Assembly (NCBI GenBank): GCA_026008535.1
Contig: BRKX01000012.1
Span: 24,581,848-24,645,847 of the forward strand
Direction: 5' to 3'
DNA length: 64,000 nucleotides
Source of the DNA: Perilla frutescens
Taxonomy: Eukaryota > Streptophyta > Magnoliopsida > Lamiales > Lamiaceae
This document shows positions 35,818 through 47,080 of this stretch, in pieces. Numbering within the stretch: position 1 is the stretch's first letter; each line of letters opens with the position of its first letter. Under the pieces are notes generated by a model. It had not been told where the DNA came from and ran no database searches. It was given only the letters and a program-made list of their open reading frames with translations. Position numbers and translations under genes: made by a program.

Positions 35818-37260
35818 GTGGAAACAACATGTCATGTGGTATTTGATGAATTTGCTACTGAGTACAGGAACAAAGAAAGAATAGACACATCAGTTCAAGT
35901 ACTACCTAGTGAAACTGAGAACTCGCAGGACTATGTGGATCACATTGTTCCAGAGCGGCTTGAAGTTCCACTAGAAGAAGGTAATGAAACTGGTACTAAA
36001 TCAGTTGAGAACAACTTGGTCAATAAAGACACAAATCGTGCTGAGACCATAAACCCCACAACTGAAACAGAGGGAAGAACTGATGAAAATGCCGAACCAA
36101 CTGATGACGTCCCTACAGAAGAACCAGCTGAAGCTATCTTGCCTAAATGGCTCCGAAGCCACCCAACTGACAAGATAGTTGGAGATCCAAGAGGTGGAGT
36201 CCAAACCAGAAGTTCAACTGAGCATGCACTATTCACATGCTTCATATCTCAAACAGAACCAGCAAACGTCAAAGAAGCCTTAGAAGATTCAGACTGGATC
36301 ATGGCCATGCAAGAAGAACTGAATCAGTTCACAAGAAATGAGGTATGGTTTCTTGTTGATAGACCAAAAACCCAGAAGGTCATTGGTACAAAATGGGTTT
36401 TTCGCAACAAACTGGATGAACAAGGAGTGATCACAAGGAACAAGGCTAGACTGGTAGCCAAAGGATACTCACAAAGTGAAGGGATTGACTTTGATGAGAC
36501 ATTCGCACCAGTTGCAAGATTGGAAGCCATCAGACTATTCCTAGCCTATGCAGATCACTTTAATTTCACAGTCTATCAAATGGATATCAAGAGTGCTTTT
36601 CTTCAAGGAATGCTCAAGGAGGACGTGTATGTCGAGCAACCACCAGGCTTTGAAATTGGTGATCAAGTCTTCAAACTGAAGAAAGTCCTCTACGGACTGA
36701 AACAAGCTCCAAGAGCGTGGTATGAAACTCTTACAACATTTTTGCTGAAAAATGGGTTTAAAAGGGGAGTCATTGATCAAACTCTATTCCGAATAGAATG
36801 ATCAACTGAGATCTTAATGGTTCAAATTTATGTGGATGACATAATTTTTGGATCAAAAAGTAAAGATCTATGCACACGATTCGCTCAACTGATGCAAAGA
36901 GAATTTGAGATGAGCATGATGGAAGAAATGACATTCTTCCTAGGACTCCAAGTAAAGCAGCTGAAAGATGGGATCTTTATCAGTCAGGCCAAGTACACTA
37001 AAGAGCTAGTCAAGAAGTTTGGCGTTAGGAAAGGAAAAACTCTCAAAATTCATATGAACACATCAGTTCATCTAACTCTCGATGAAGAAGGAGAATCAGT
37101 TAGCCAAACGTATTATAGAGGAATCATTGGGTCGCTACTTTACTTAACAGCTAGCCGGCCAGACATCTCTTATTCAATCGGTCTATGCGCACGGTTTCAA
37201 GCTAACCCAAAGAAAAGTCATCTTGAAGCAGCAAAGAGGATTATCAAATATCTCAAATGA
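35818..37260 (+). pseudogene. Copia reverse transcriptase
   Basis: RT landmarks in order: ALEDSDWIMAMQEELNQF, GTKWVFRNKLDE, RLVAKGYSQSEGIDFDETF, MDIKSAFLQG, YGLKQAPRAWYE, then after a TGA at 36799 the catalytic IYVDDIIFG at about 36823, followed by FFLGLQVKQ and the thumb, ending at another TGA (37258). The two TGAs are the only breaks in this domain. The upstream part (35900-36200) is the variable acidic IN-RT linker. Confidence 0.9.
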
Positions 37261-37839
37261 ACCATAGATCTTGGGTTATGGTATCCCAGAGATGACAGTT
37301 TGAGTCTAATTGGGTATTTAGATTCAGACTTTGGTGGATGCAAAATCGACAGAAAGAGCACTAGTGGAACATGTCAGTTTCTGGGAAGCAAGCTGATATC
37401 CTGGTTTAGCAAGAAGCAGCACTCAGTTGCCACGTCAACAACTGAAGCAGAATATGTAGCTGCTGGAAGCTGCTGTGCTCAGATACTCTGGATGAAGCAA
37501 CAGTTGAAGGACTACAAAGTCGAAATTGAAGAAGTACCTATCTACTGTGACAACAATAGTGCAATTGCAATATCTCAAAATCCAGTTCTACATTCAAGAA
37601 CCAAGCACATTGACATAAGACATCACTTCATCAGAGATCACATCGAGAAGAAAGACATATGCATCAAATATGTCAACACTGAGAAGCAGATAGCTGACAT
37701 CTTCACCAAACCATTGCCTGAAGCAATGTTTATGGAGCTATGCATACAACTGGGATTACTTGAGCTAATATCAAAAGATGAAGATGACCAACTGGAAGTA
37801 AAGGGCCAAGGAATCACTTCAGCTGAAGAGAGAAATTGA
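37261..37839 (+). pseudogene. Copia RNase H
   Basis: GYLDSDFGGCKIDRKSTSG, LGSKLISWFSKKQHSVATST, TEAEYVAAGSCCAQILWM, PIYCDNNSAIAISQNPVLH and TKHIDIRHHFIRDHI give the complete copia RNase H with its D-E-D-D residues. It ends the pol gene at 37837-37839. Intact within itself, but separated from RT by the TGA at 37258. Confidence 0.9.
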
Positions 37840-38359
37840 ACTGAAAAGCTTCAACTCATCAGAACAAGCAGTTCATAACTAGAAAGGTCGTTGAACTGAT
37901 CAGTTGACATATAAGCCATCAGTTTGAAATAAAGCAGGGAGCTGTGGAGAGAAAGTAAACTGGAGTTGATCAGTTTACCCCATCAGCTCAACTAAATCAT
38001 CAGTTCATTTGCTCAAACTGATGATCTAGTCAGTTATGCAGAACATACCAGCTGCAAATTGATCAAACTAATAAAGAAATCATAGGAACTGGAATAAAAT
38101 CAAAAGGAGATATCAGTTCAGGAACCAACTGAAGGAAAACAGCTGAACTGAGAAACAGTTGAATGAAGGTCCAAGCAGCTGGGGAAGTGAAGAACTGATG
38201 AGCAAATATCTCAGTTGGAACTGATCAACAGAAAGATCATCAGTTACAGTGGAAGCCAACTGATGACGTAATCAGTTTCAAGCCAAGGAGAGACTGCTAG
38301 AGAGAAAAAGATAAGCTCAAAAATTTCAATAGAAGAAACAGTAAAAACACGTGTCGCTC
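37840..38359 (+). other. pol-to-module A spacer, rich in AACTGA/CAGTT
   Basis: No coding frame. It is dominated by repeats of AACTGATCAGTT-type words. The same words are frequent throughout the element, including the LTR. Confidence 0.6.
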
Positions 38360-38698
38360 AAATGTTACCGTTGAACTTTCTCTCTCTCTCTCTCTCCTCA
38401 TTTATCCCCAACGGATAGAAATGAAAGGCCAATCGACAGGTCGAATGAATTAATCTGACCGTTGAACTTGGGCATACGAAGCGACACAACCGTTGGATGA
38501 ACCCCATTATCTCCTATAAAAGGGATGACTGAATTCTCATTTTTACTTTTACCGATCTAAAGTTCAGTAAAGAATTAAAGCCTTTCTCTTTCTTCATCTC
38601 TTGAAACTATTCTGAAAAATTTACGAAAGTAAAAACTCAGTTCCAAAATTCAGTCAAAACCAAATTGTCCCTTCTGAACCATTCATCTCAAAAACTCA
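38360..38698 (+). promoter_or_regulatory. Putative internal promoter of module A
   Basis: Four AACGG-core sites (ACCGTTGAAC near 38367 and 38459, CCCAACGGAT near 38407, AACCGTTGGA at 38488-38497) precede a TATA box (TATAAAAG at 38515-38522) and a CT/CA-rich leader before the ATG at 38699. The 3' LTR has the same arrangement at 47311-47343. A (CT)n tract lies at 38381-38397. Confidence 0.5.
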
Positions 38699-41314
38699 AT
38701 GGCTGACAGACGCACACCAACTGTTCGATGAAAGTTCAACTTTAAGAGAACTGGTGAATCTTCACAAAGATTCCAGACGAATCTCTACAGAGACAAGTTC
38801 CTAGATCTAGTTGCTTATAGAGAAAGGTGCTCAGATTCTTTTCTATGCAACTCACTGATCACTAAAATAGAAAACGCTGGATTAAAGAGTTTCACGGAAG
38901 ATTATCCATCCAAGGTTTACCCAGAAGTCGTAGTTGAGTTCTACCTAAACTCAAAAGGCTACGATGACAGAATAGTAACTGAAGTTCGTGGAGTCGAACT
39001 GATAATAACTCCAGAACTGCTCGAAAGTTTGTTTAAACTTTCCACTACTGGAACACGATTACAAGATGTAGAAGTTGATCAAGAGGAAGCCTATCGTCAA
39101 TAGAAGTGAGTAGAATGTGCAGATCCGTATAAAAGTAGTACACTCATGTCATGCTTTCAAGAAGAATATAGAGTTCTAACATCAGTTGCAGCTAGAATGA
39201 TTACTGGGACAACTGGGAGCCACGCAGAGATGTCGGAGCACAAGTATAAAGTCTGTGCAACAATCATCAGAAACATCAACGTGAATTGGGCTCAGTACTT
39301 CTTTGAGCAGATAAAGAAGTATGTTGATATTGTTGAAAAGCACTGGACAGTAACTGAGTTCCATCAGAAGATGTGCTACCCCTGCAGGATAAGTAGCATA
39401 TTGGAAAGCTCTCTTAGCTCCATGTCAGAAGAAACCAACACGTTAATGATCGATAAGCTGGATTTTATACTAGCAACTATCAAAAGGCAACCAGCTGCAA
39501 AGTCAATAAAAATCAAGAGCAGTCAGCCACCTGTTGCCTTCTCAAAGAAAGCAGAGGAGCCTACAAAAAGAAAAGGCAAAGAGATTGCCTCTGAAATACC
39601 TCAAGAGGGCTCCGACTCGGACGACAATGTTCCAATAAGTTAAATGATTGGAACCACAATCAAAGCTAAGCCTCTGCAACAAGTCCGATGTGGATCGACT
39701 ATTGATTCACATGAAGAAGAGATCTTTACCAGGCCAGTTCAGATCAAGGAAAGAACTGGCAGATCAAAGAAGAAGCCCGCAGCAGTTCAATCAAAAGGGA
39801 AGAAGAAGAAATCATGACCCCCAACCCCTCCAAAACTGCCTCCTTATAACATCAAGGTGTTTGATGTGGCACCAGTTAAAGGAGATGACATTGTGCCTGA
39901 CAGGGGAATTCTAACAAAGGGCACATGAGCCGATTTCTTCAGAACTGCGTGCCCCCCGATGGGAGAAACTGAAGAGAATATAAGAGCTCTATCAAGAGCC
40001 GAAATGGTCAAGTGCTGGGCTGATGACCAAGTACAGAAGTTCATAGCCGAAAACTTTATTGAAGATGTGATTGACACTGCTGCTCTGTATGTAGCTCTAT
40101 CAAGGTACGCTTACTGATACATTTGGAGACACTGCTTCAACTCCGAAGCCCATTTTCTTCTAACTGCTCTTCATGGGATGAGCTTCTGGAAAAGGGAAGA
40201 GAGGTGGAGCATGCAATGGGCTGGACAGGAGACTCCTGAGCAAAATCCAGTCATTACATTGAAAAGAATGCTTGCCATTCGAAGGAACCATCTCTACCCA
40301 GAACAACAAACTCTGTTGGACGTGATGAATGATCTACTCAACTGGGCCAACATCAGACTGCCACCTCTGCAAACTCAAGTTGAACAGCAACACTGGAGAA
40401 ATCCCCAAGTTCAACAGCACTGGTTGCTCAAGGAACTGCTCAAACTCAGACAACAACAACATCAAAAGGTGCAGGACCAGTTCAACAAAGAAGCTCAGAA
40501 CAGTCAACAAAGGGCTGCAACTGCTGCAGTATACAACATAAGGCAATCTGTCATAACATTTGTGGCTAGGCAGTTAACATTCGAAGAATCCCCTCAAATT
40601 GATGACATCATCATTGATTTCCTTGATGATTCTCTTGAGGTGAAAATTGTTGACGAGCGAACAGCCAGTGATCTGGAGTTTGAAGAAATGCTCAAATCTC
40701 CTATCCTACCAGATCTTCCAAGTGATAAAGAGCCACAGAAGTCAACTGAAGAGACTCGACTTCCTGAGGAGCCAACTGAACCTCAAACTGCTCCTCCCCA
40801 AGATGCAACTCCAGAGCCAGCCGAGTCTGACCAACCAGCTGGACAGATTGCTCAAATAAATGAACAACCTGCCTATCAAGGTACACTAGCAATAACTGTG
40901 TACATTGATCCAATTAAAAGAGCTCTTCAAGCTGCCGCTCAGACTGCTGCACCAGAAATATCATCAAAATCAAATTATGATGAGACCATCATTATGGAGA
41001 CAGACAAAATATCCCACACAGTTCCTTGCGAGGAACTAATTGGAACTGAAGCAGGAGAGGAAGCTGACTCAAGAGCAATTCAGTTCGATGCTCAACCAAG
41101 AAGTTCTATAGTCCAGCTCCCTCCTTATTATAAAGAACTGATTCACACCCTGCAGCAACAAGTTAAACTGCACACTGAGCAGATCAAGCAGTTGCAAGCT
41201 CATCCAAGACTCAAGTTAGCTGAAACTGAGTCATCAAGCAGCGATGAGGATGAAGGAGATGACATCACCGAACCGCTTGCCAAAAGGAGGAAAACTGATC
41301 ACAAGAAGGACTAA
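38699..41314 (+). pseudogene. Extra-ORF module A (largest copy)
   Basis: Translation from 38699 begins MADRRTPTVR and hits a TGA at once, then continues open: YRDKFLDLVAYRERC, then block 1 EFYLNSKGYDDR...VRGVELIITPELLESLF (~38935-39045). After stops near 39101-39109 comes block 2 with YKVCATIIRNINVNWAQYFF (~39240-39320) and a Lys-rich linker. After further breaks (39640-40135) block 3 HFLLTALHGMSFWKREERWS appears at ~40150. The long final ORF (40178-41314) is Gln-rich, then Pro/Glu/Thr-rich, with a coiled-coil-like QQQVKLHTEQIKQLQ, an acidic SSSSDEDEGDD stretch and a basic tail LAKRRKTDHKKD. No transmembrane segment is seen. Homologous to modules B and C; biochemical function unknown. Confidence 0.7.
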
Positions 41315-41385
41315 GTGGCTGATCAAGTTAAGACTGATTAGAAAGCCCTAAGCTTACTTCTTGTTAATTAGTTTGTAATTATTTA

Positions 41386-41415
41386 TTGATATATATATAT
41401 ATATATATATATATA
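41386..41415. repeat. (AT)n microsatellite
   Basis: Fifteen or so AT units between modules A and B. Confidence 0.9.
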
Positions 41416-41461
41416 AAGATTATCTTTTTTTTAAATAAATGTCGAGATTCACATTTATTTT

Positions 41462-41690
41462 GAAAATTTTGACCGTTGCAAGATAATGACACGTATTAAA
41501 GTCATTAAATGCCAACGACCAAAAGAGGCCAGGGGCTAGTACCATTCCAACCATCAGATCTATGAGCCTATCCAAACACTCATAAAAAGCCTCCTCTTTC
41601 AAGCCTCTCAAAATGCCTCCTCATACAATATCAAAACTCTCTCTCTCTCAAAAATCTTGAAATTTCCAAAATCTCAGCAGACCCCAAAGA
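41462..41690 (+). promoter_or_regulatory. Putative internal promoter of module B
   Basis: GACCGTTGCA (41471) and CCAACGACC (41512) precede a weaker TATA-like TCATAAAAAGC (41578-41588), a CT-rich leader including (CT)n at 41640, and the ATG at 41691. The layout parallels module A and the LTR. Confidence 0.4.
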
Positions 41691-43566
41691 TGGCCGAATT
41701 ATCCAGATCTTCAAATTCCTTCAAAGAGCAACTTATGAGAGACAAATTCCTTGATATGAATAAATTCCAATTGATTCTAGATGAATCAAACAACCCACTT
41801 CTTCTGTCAAATCTTCACAAGACAGAAATTCTTTACTACCTGGAAACACCACCAAAGTTCTTTAGACAAAATTTGGTAAGTGAATTTTTACTTCAAGCAA
41901 CATTATCTGCAGATCGAAATACAGTGTCATCAGTGATTCAAGGACGGCCACTTCAAATCACTGAAAGAACAATTGCAGAAGTGTTCCACCTCCCACAGGA
42001 AGGTTCATCCGTTCAAGATCTAAAAGAATCTGCATAGTCATACTGGAGAGAATGGAAAACCTCCACCTGTAACAAGCAATTCAGTTTTACAACAGCTAAA
42101 ACTGATCTGAAGCTCGAGTATGGTGTTCTACTTGACATAACGAACAAAATGTTGTTCGGGACCATTGGAAGCCTGAGTCAACTCACCCAAGAGAGATACA
42201 AGGTTATGATTCACCTTGCTGAAGGGCGACAAACAAACTGGGCAGAATTTGTCTTTCAACAACTCAAGCATCAAGTCATTAAGACCTCTGACTCAAAGAA
42301 ATCTGGCAAATTTGAGTCCAAGGTAGGACTTTTTCTAAGAATGAGCAAAATGCTTGAAGACCTGCTGAAACTTCCAAGTGATGAAACACTACCAGTTCTT
42401 ATCTTTGACTGGATTCCCAAGAAAGGAACTGCCCATCTTCAGTCACTAAGGAAAAAGAGAAAAGTCAAAGCCAAGACAAGCAACCACTCTTCGAGCAACT
42501 CAACTGCCAACGCCGTTCATTCTCCAAAATCAAAGAACGGATCACTAGTTAATTTACAGGTTTGCTTTGATCCAGATAAGCTTATTCCATTCATTGGAAT
42601 CCCTCATCCAAACTATGGAGCGGACTACTCAGAAGCACTTGCCCTCCTCTCCAGCTGACTGAAGAAAATATTCGCACTTTCTACAGTAGCGAATATGCAG
42701 TCAAAGGTGCACAAAAGGAAGTGACCAATCTCCTTCTCACTCACTTTGCTTTTGTTGCACAACGTGACCAAGAGCTGTTCAAACAACTCCACCGGTATTT
42801 CTACTGGTATAACTGAAGACATTCTATGTCTATCCAGTCTCACTTCTTGCTAACTGTCTTTCATGGCATGAGCTACTGGCAACGTGAAGAAACATGGAGC
42901 ATTAAATGGATAGGATCATCAAATTCATTTCCTCCAACCATTGTGCAAGTCCAGCACATCATGAATCATCGTCTTGTCAACAAGATTCCCGTCACCGTCT
43001 TATTAGCAGAATTCAAGACCAGCATCATGCCTCAAGTAGTTGGGATTGTAGGTCAATCAGTCAACTGCCAAACTGACTCGCTTTGTCAAAAACTGAACTT
43101 TGATAATCTATCAAGTCAGTCAGCTGAGCCATCACGACAAAATCCAACTGCCACCGAAAGGATAGAACCACATCAATGACAAACTGAAGTTATGGCTACT
43201 TAGAATAATCCAAGGCGTGCTGACGAGAGCGATAGTGATGATGAAGACACTGCCACATCACCAAGCCTCCTATTCAAGAGCTACGTCACTCCACTGCTCA
43301 CATCTAGCTCAAAAGGCATGCAATTGCCTATGAACAATGATCAGTTTCGATCATCGCCAAAGGAAACTTCACAATCCCTTAGTCAAATGATGAAAAACTC
43401 GTCAGTTGCCATCCAGCTTCACATTCACCAAGCCAGGAGGACAGCAAGGCCTGAACTGCCAAAGAACAAAACTACCTCCAATAGAAGCAGTGCAGCCAGT
43501 CCAGTTAGGCCCTTCAAGAAGCGAAAACTGTCTACTGAAAGCCAAGCACCTGATCAAGCCAACTGA
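41691..43566 (+). pseudogene. Extra-ORF module B
   Basis: Starts MAELSRSSNSFKEQL at 41691. MRDKFLDMNKFQLIL parallels module A. Block 1: SEFLLQATLSADRN...VIQGRPLQITERTIAEVF (~41876-41985). One TAG at 42036 separates this from the rest. Block 2: MLFGTIGSLSQLTQERYKV, then NWAEFVFQQLK (~42150-42270). Then RMSKMLEDLLKLP and a Lys/Ser-rich linker. Block 3: HFLLTVFHGMSYWQREETWS (~42841-42900). The last ORF ends in a basic motif (VRPFKKRKL) near 43530, again nuclear-localisation-like. Stops at 42036, 42656 and near 43177 break it. It aligns with A and C in block order and spacing. Confidence 0.7.
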
Positions 43567-43726
43567 TCAATTCAGTTCAGTTACAGCTTCAGCTTCAGCC
43601 AGCTTTTCAGCGACAACTGAGAACCGAGACTCAACTGATCATCCAACCGCTGAGCAGTCATTCAGTTGGACTGTATCCCAACTGAACCCGGATAAGTTTT
43701 TTAATTTTTTTTATAATTAAATTATT

Positions 43727-43988
43727 ACCGTTGAGATTATGAAATTTCTTATATTATATCCAACGGCTACAATTTGAACATAGGGCTCTATCTCACAAAT
43801 TGCCATTAATATCTTTACGTTGCTATTAAATCAACTCTTCAAAAATGAAAAGCAAAATATAACTTTCAAATACGATATAAATAGCAAGATCTGCAGAAAA
43901 TATTTCGCTATTTATGGCAACTACCCCATTTTCAAAATTGCTTCTTCTCAGCCACAAGATCATAAAGTTACCACACGATCTAACGGCT
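43727..43988 (+). promoter_or_regulatory. Putative internal promoter of module C
   Basis: ACCGTTGAG (43727), TCCAACGGCT (43759-43768) and TCTAACGGCT (43979-43988); the last two fit the mitosis-specific activator consensus YCYAACGGYY. A TATA box (TATAAATAG) lies at 43876-43884. Same element types as upstream of module A and in the LTR. Confidence 0.45.
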
Positions 43989-44075
43989 AGGATACATGTA
44001 TCATTAATTCAGCTATTCATCCATCAAATCGGAAAGCTGATCAGCTAAGAGAAGCACTCAAGTGTCCTCGATCAA

Positions 44076-45716
44076 ATGCATGCTATGCTGAATATATTTA
44101 TGCAAGGAGATGGAGACTCCAATCATCTGCGAACTCAATCTCCTCCTTGCTTTGATTACTTGCAAACTCTCTCTTCACACTTGCAACACCATCTTTTTGC
44201 AGACATGAAGCCTTCATTTCAGATGGTAGATACCAATCTGCTTATTAAGAAACTGAAGAAAGATAAGACTCTAAGTCTAGAGTATCTTAATGTACGTCTC
44301 GGCTCAGACATCTTTCAAAGAATTTATAGGCCATTGGAGGCAACTGGCCTGCTGCCATTTTTGACAATCATGTCACTCAAGAATTTATCTTCCCATGTTG
44401 CGGAGTTCTACTACAACGCAACCATCTCCGGCGACAACATCATCTCTACCGTCCAGAGCAAGGCAATCACAGTGATAAAAGAGACGAAGATGTCTACCCA
44501 TCACCTTCCAGGCGACGGCCCAGACGTCATGGCCCTACCACTGCCGTGCAAATACGCACTATGGGGTATTTGGAAGCATTCTCACGTGCACCATCATGAC
44601 TGTTCACACAGGCTAAAGGAGAGCATGCCCAGCGAGATCATCCAACTCTTGGACATCACCAGTCATATCTTACATGGCAACTTTGAGACGGTTCAGTTCT
44701 CCGAGCTCAAAGCACATCTCACGGCCGCTCTATATTTCGGTTGTAAAGCCGACTGGGCCTCTTTCATTCTTGCTCAATTGTGAGCAAATGTAGAGCGAGC
44801 GAAATATGATCCCTCCACTGGCTCGTTCCGAGAAAAAATTGGGTTTATGAGTCGCATAAGCCACATCATTCAAAGCCAGTTTGATGAGATCATTCCAACT
44901 GGTAAACCGATCAAATGAAGAGACATGTTCCCTACCATCTACTGCCATCAGCTCCCAAAGAGATCACGTCAACAAGGACCTTCCAACTCAGATCGTGGAA
45001 AGACACCTTTGGAAGCAACCGCCAGCTCCTCTGAAGAAAGACAGCTGCTGATCGAGAGCGAATCTCTCTCAAGGCTGAGTGATGAACTTACAATATCAGC
45101 CAGCTCCCAACCTCTAGACGTAGTCCATCGCGACTCCATTGAGGTTGAGTTTAAAGAAGTTTTAGACCATCAGCTTAGCAGCTGTTTCGGTCTCATTGAG
45201 GGCACCGACCCCTCTCTATTCGAGCAACTCAAACGGTACCTCCAGTACCATATATGGCGATTTCAACTGGATGAGACAACAATTTTCCACCTCATCCACA
45301 CCCGTGGATCCATCTTCTGGATCAACGAAGGACATTGGAGTAGAAACTGGATGAATCATCCACTTTCCTCACTACCAACGCTTTCGGAGATCATGGATTC
45401 GATGATCAAGCGAATCTAGCTCCATATACCAGTCGATGCTCCTCTCCCCGACAACGAACTGGCCAACTCCTCAAGCACACCATTTCTTGAAGATCTACCC
45501 ATCGCTTCAACTGATGAGATCTTCACAAACTTGGCCTCGATGAACTTCAGAGAGCACGAAGTCTCTCTCACCTCTGATCAAGGTCAGTTCATGACAACTG
45601 AAGACGTCTATGCATGGCTCTCCTCGCCCATGCCAATTCCTTCAGTTCCCTCCCTCCATGATGACAATTTGGCAACTGCCTTCACCTTCTTGCCAAACTT
45701 GTCAATACCATAATGC
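44076..45716 (+). pseudogene. Extra-ORF module C
   Basis: The Met at 44076 opens a 235-codon ORF. It contains a leader-like stretch, then VDTNLLIKKLKKDKTLSLEY, block 1 AEFYYNATISGDN...VQSKAITVIKET (~44397-44500), and block 2 ending ADWASFILAQL (~44745-44780) with a stop at 44781. After a short linker with IGFMSRISHII, the second ORF (44925-45419) holds block 3 IFHLIHTRGSIFWINEGHWS (~45282-45342). The last part (45531-45713) is Ser/Pro-rich. Unlike A and B, no basic tail is seen. This is the most diverged of the three modules. Confidence 0.65.
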
Positions 45717-46319
45717 GATCCATCCCAGCTTTTGGATGATGCCAAAAAGGGGGAAGATGAACAGTATGATGATGGATGCTTAACTCTTTGAGATCAAATT
45801 CAAAGAGAAATTCATCATGAGGGGGAAGATCAGCCTCAGAGGGAAGCATGGAGAACATTGGGTACCCAAGAAAGAGGAGAATCGAGCAGAAAGTAAACCA
45901 GCAGTTTTAGGGAGTAAACCAGCAGTTTTAACTGCTTTTGCAAATTGAAAGCTTAAATAATATGCTTTAAGTGAATATATAATACATACGGCAAGTTTTC
46001 ACAATTCTTCAAATAACATGTCTCAAATCAAGTCTTGATTGTGTTTATAATACTCTGATACTTGAATGAAAGCATGCCAAGTTTGAATGCTCTGATACTT
46101 GAATAAAAGCATGCCCAAAATAAAAGAATGCTCTGAAACTTGAAGTCTAAATGCTCTAAAACTTGAATTTCATGCATACCTTGAATGCTTTGATACTTAA
46201 ATGAATATCATGAATCAAAATTACTTTGATTTCAAGAATCTGCCTAAGCAAACTACAGTACATATATCAAACGTACATCTGCAATTTTTCCATCATCATC
46301 GACAAGGTTTTGACATCAT
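45717..46319 (+). repeat. Spacer with polypurine-like copies and CTCTGATACTTGAATG repeats
   Basis: CCAAAAAGGGGGAAGATG at about 45750 and GAGGGGGAAGATC at about 45830 resemble the true polypurine tract at 46320. From 46045 to 46200 a degenerate ~35-45 bp unit containing GCTCTGATACTTGAATGAAA is repeated about five times. Non-coding. Confidence 0.65.
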
Positions 46320-46334
46320 CAAAAAGGGGGAAAT
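46320..46334 (+). other. Polypurine tract
   Basis: CAAAAAGGGGGAAAT lies directly before the LTR start TGTTAG. It primes plus-strand DNA synthesis in the retrotransposon cycle. Confidence 0.9.
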
Positions 46335-46837
46335 TGTTAGGAAAAACTATTAAGGAACCTCTAGATTAGGTTTTGATGAGATGTCAAAATTATTTATGAA
46401 AAACTGACTAAAATTCAAGTTGTAAATCTGAGTTGATCAATCCAGAGCATCAAAAAGGAACTCAAGTAAATTCAAAGTCAACCAATCAAGAGTATGGTCT
46501 GCAAGCTGAAGGATACATCATCCAGTCAGAAGTCAACTCAACTGAGAAGTCAAAAAGTCGAATCAGTCGAAACAAACTGATAACTAAGTCAGCTGAACTG
46601 AGGGAGAAAAGAGTCAACTAAGACTGAAGGAACTGATAAGAGATCGGTTTAGACTAAAGACTGGGAGTATCCAACTGATGGCCAAACTGAAGTAAACAAG
46701 ACAAATCAGCTAGAGGCCAGAACTGAAGTCAGTCAGCTTATGATTAGTCAAGCTGACAGGAAAGCTCAAAAGAAATAAGTCAAGCTGACAAGCTAGCCAA
46801 GAACTTGAGTCGAACTGGAGAAACAAGCTCAAAACTG

Positions 46838-47080
46838 CCAAACTGGAGCAATGGCCAAACTGAGCTGACAAGCTCAAAGCTGCCAACTGGAGCAATGGCC
46901 AAACTGAGCTGACAAGCTCAAAACTGCCAACTGGAGTAACAGCCAAACTGAGCTGACAAGCTCAAAACTGCCAACTGGAGTAACGGCCAAACTGAGCTGA
47001 CAAGCTCAAAACTGTCAAGTGGAGTAACGGCCAAACTGAGCTGACAAGCTCGAAACTACCAACTAGAGCAATGACAGAAC
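46838..47080 (+). repeat. 44-bp minisatellite in the LTR
   Basis: About six units of CCAACTGGAGYAAYGGCCAA followed by ACTGAGCTGACAAGCTCAAA and ACTG. Exact 44-bp spacing is seen at 46883, 46927 and 46971. Several units contain AACGG, the core found upstream of the modules. Confidence 0.9.

Noticed and set aside
38699..45716. Calling the extra modules envelope genes
   Set aside because: No signal peptide, transmembrane helix or fusion-type motif seen; basic nuclear-type tails instead.
46838..47080. CRISPR-like array
   Set aside because: Contiguous 44-bp tandem units without unique spacers, in an LTR of a plant retrotransposon.
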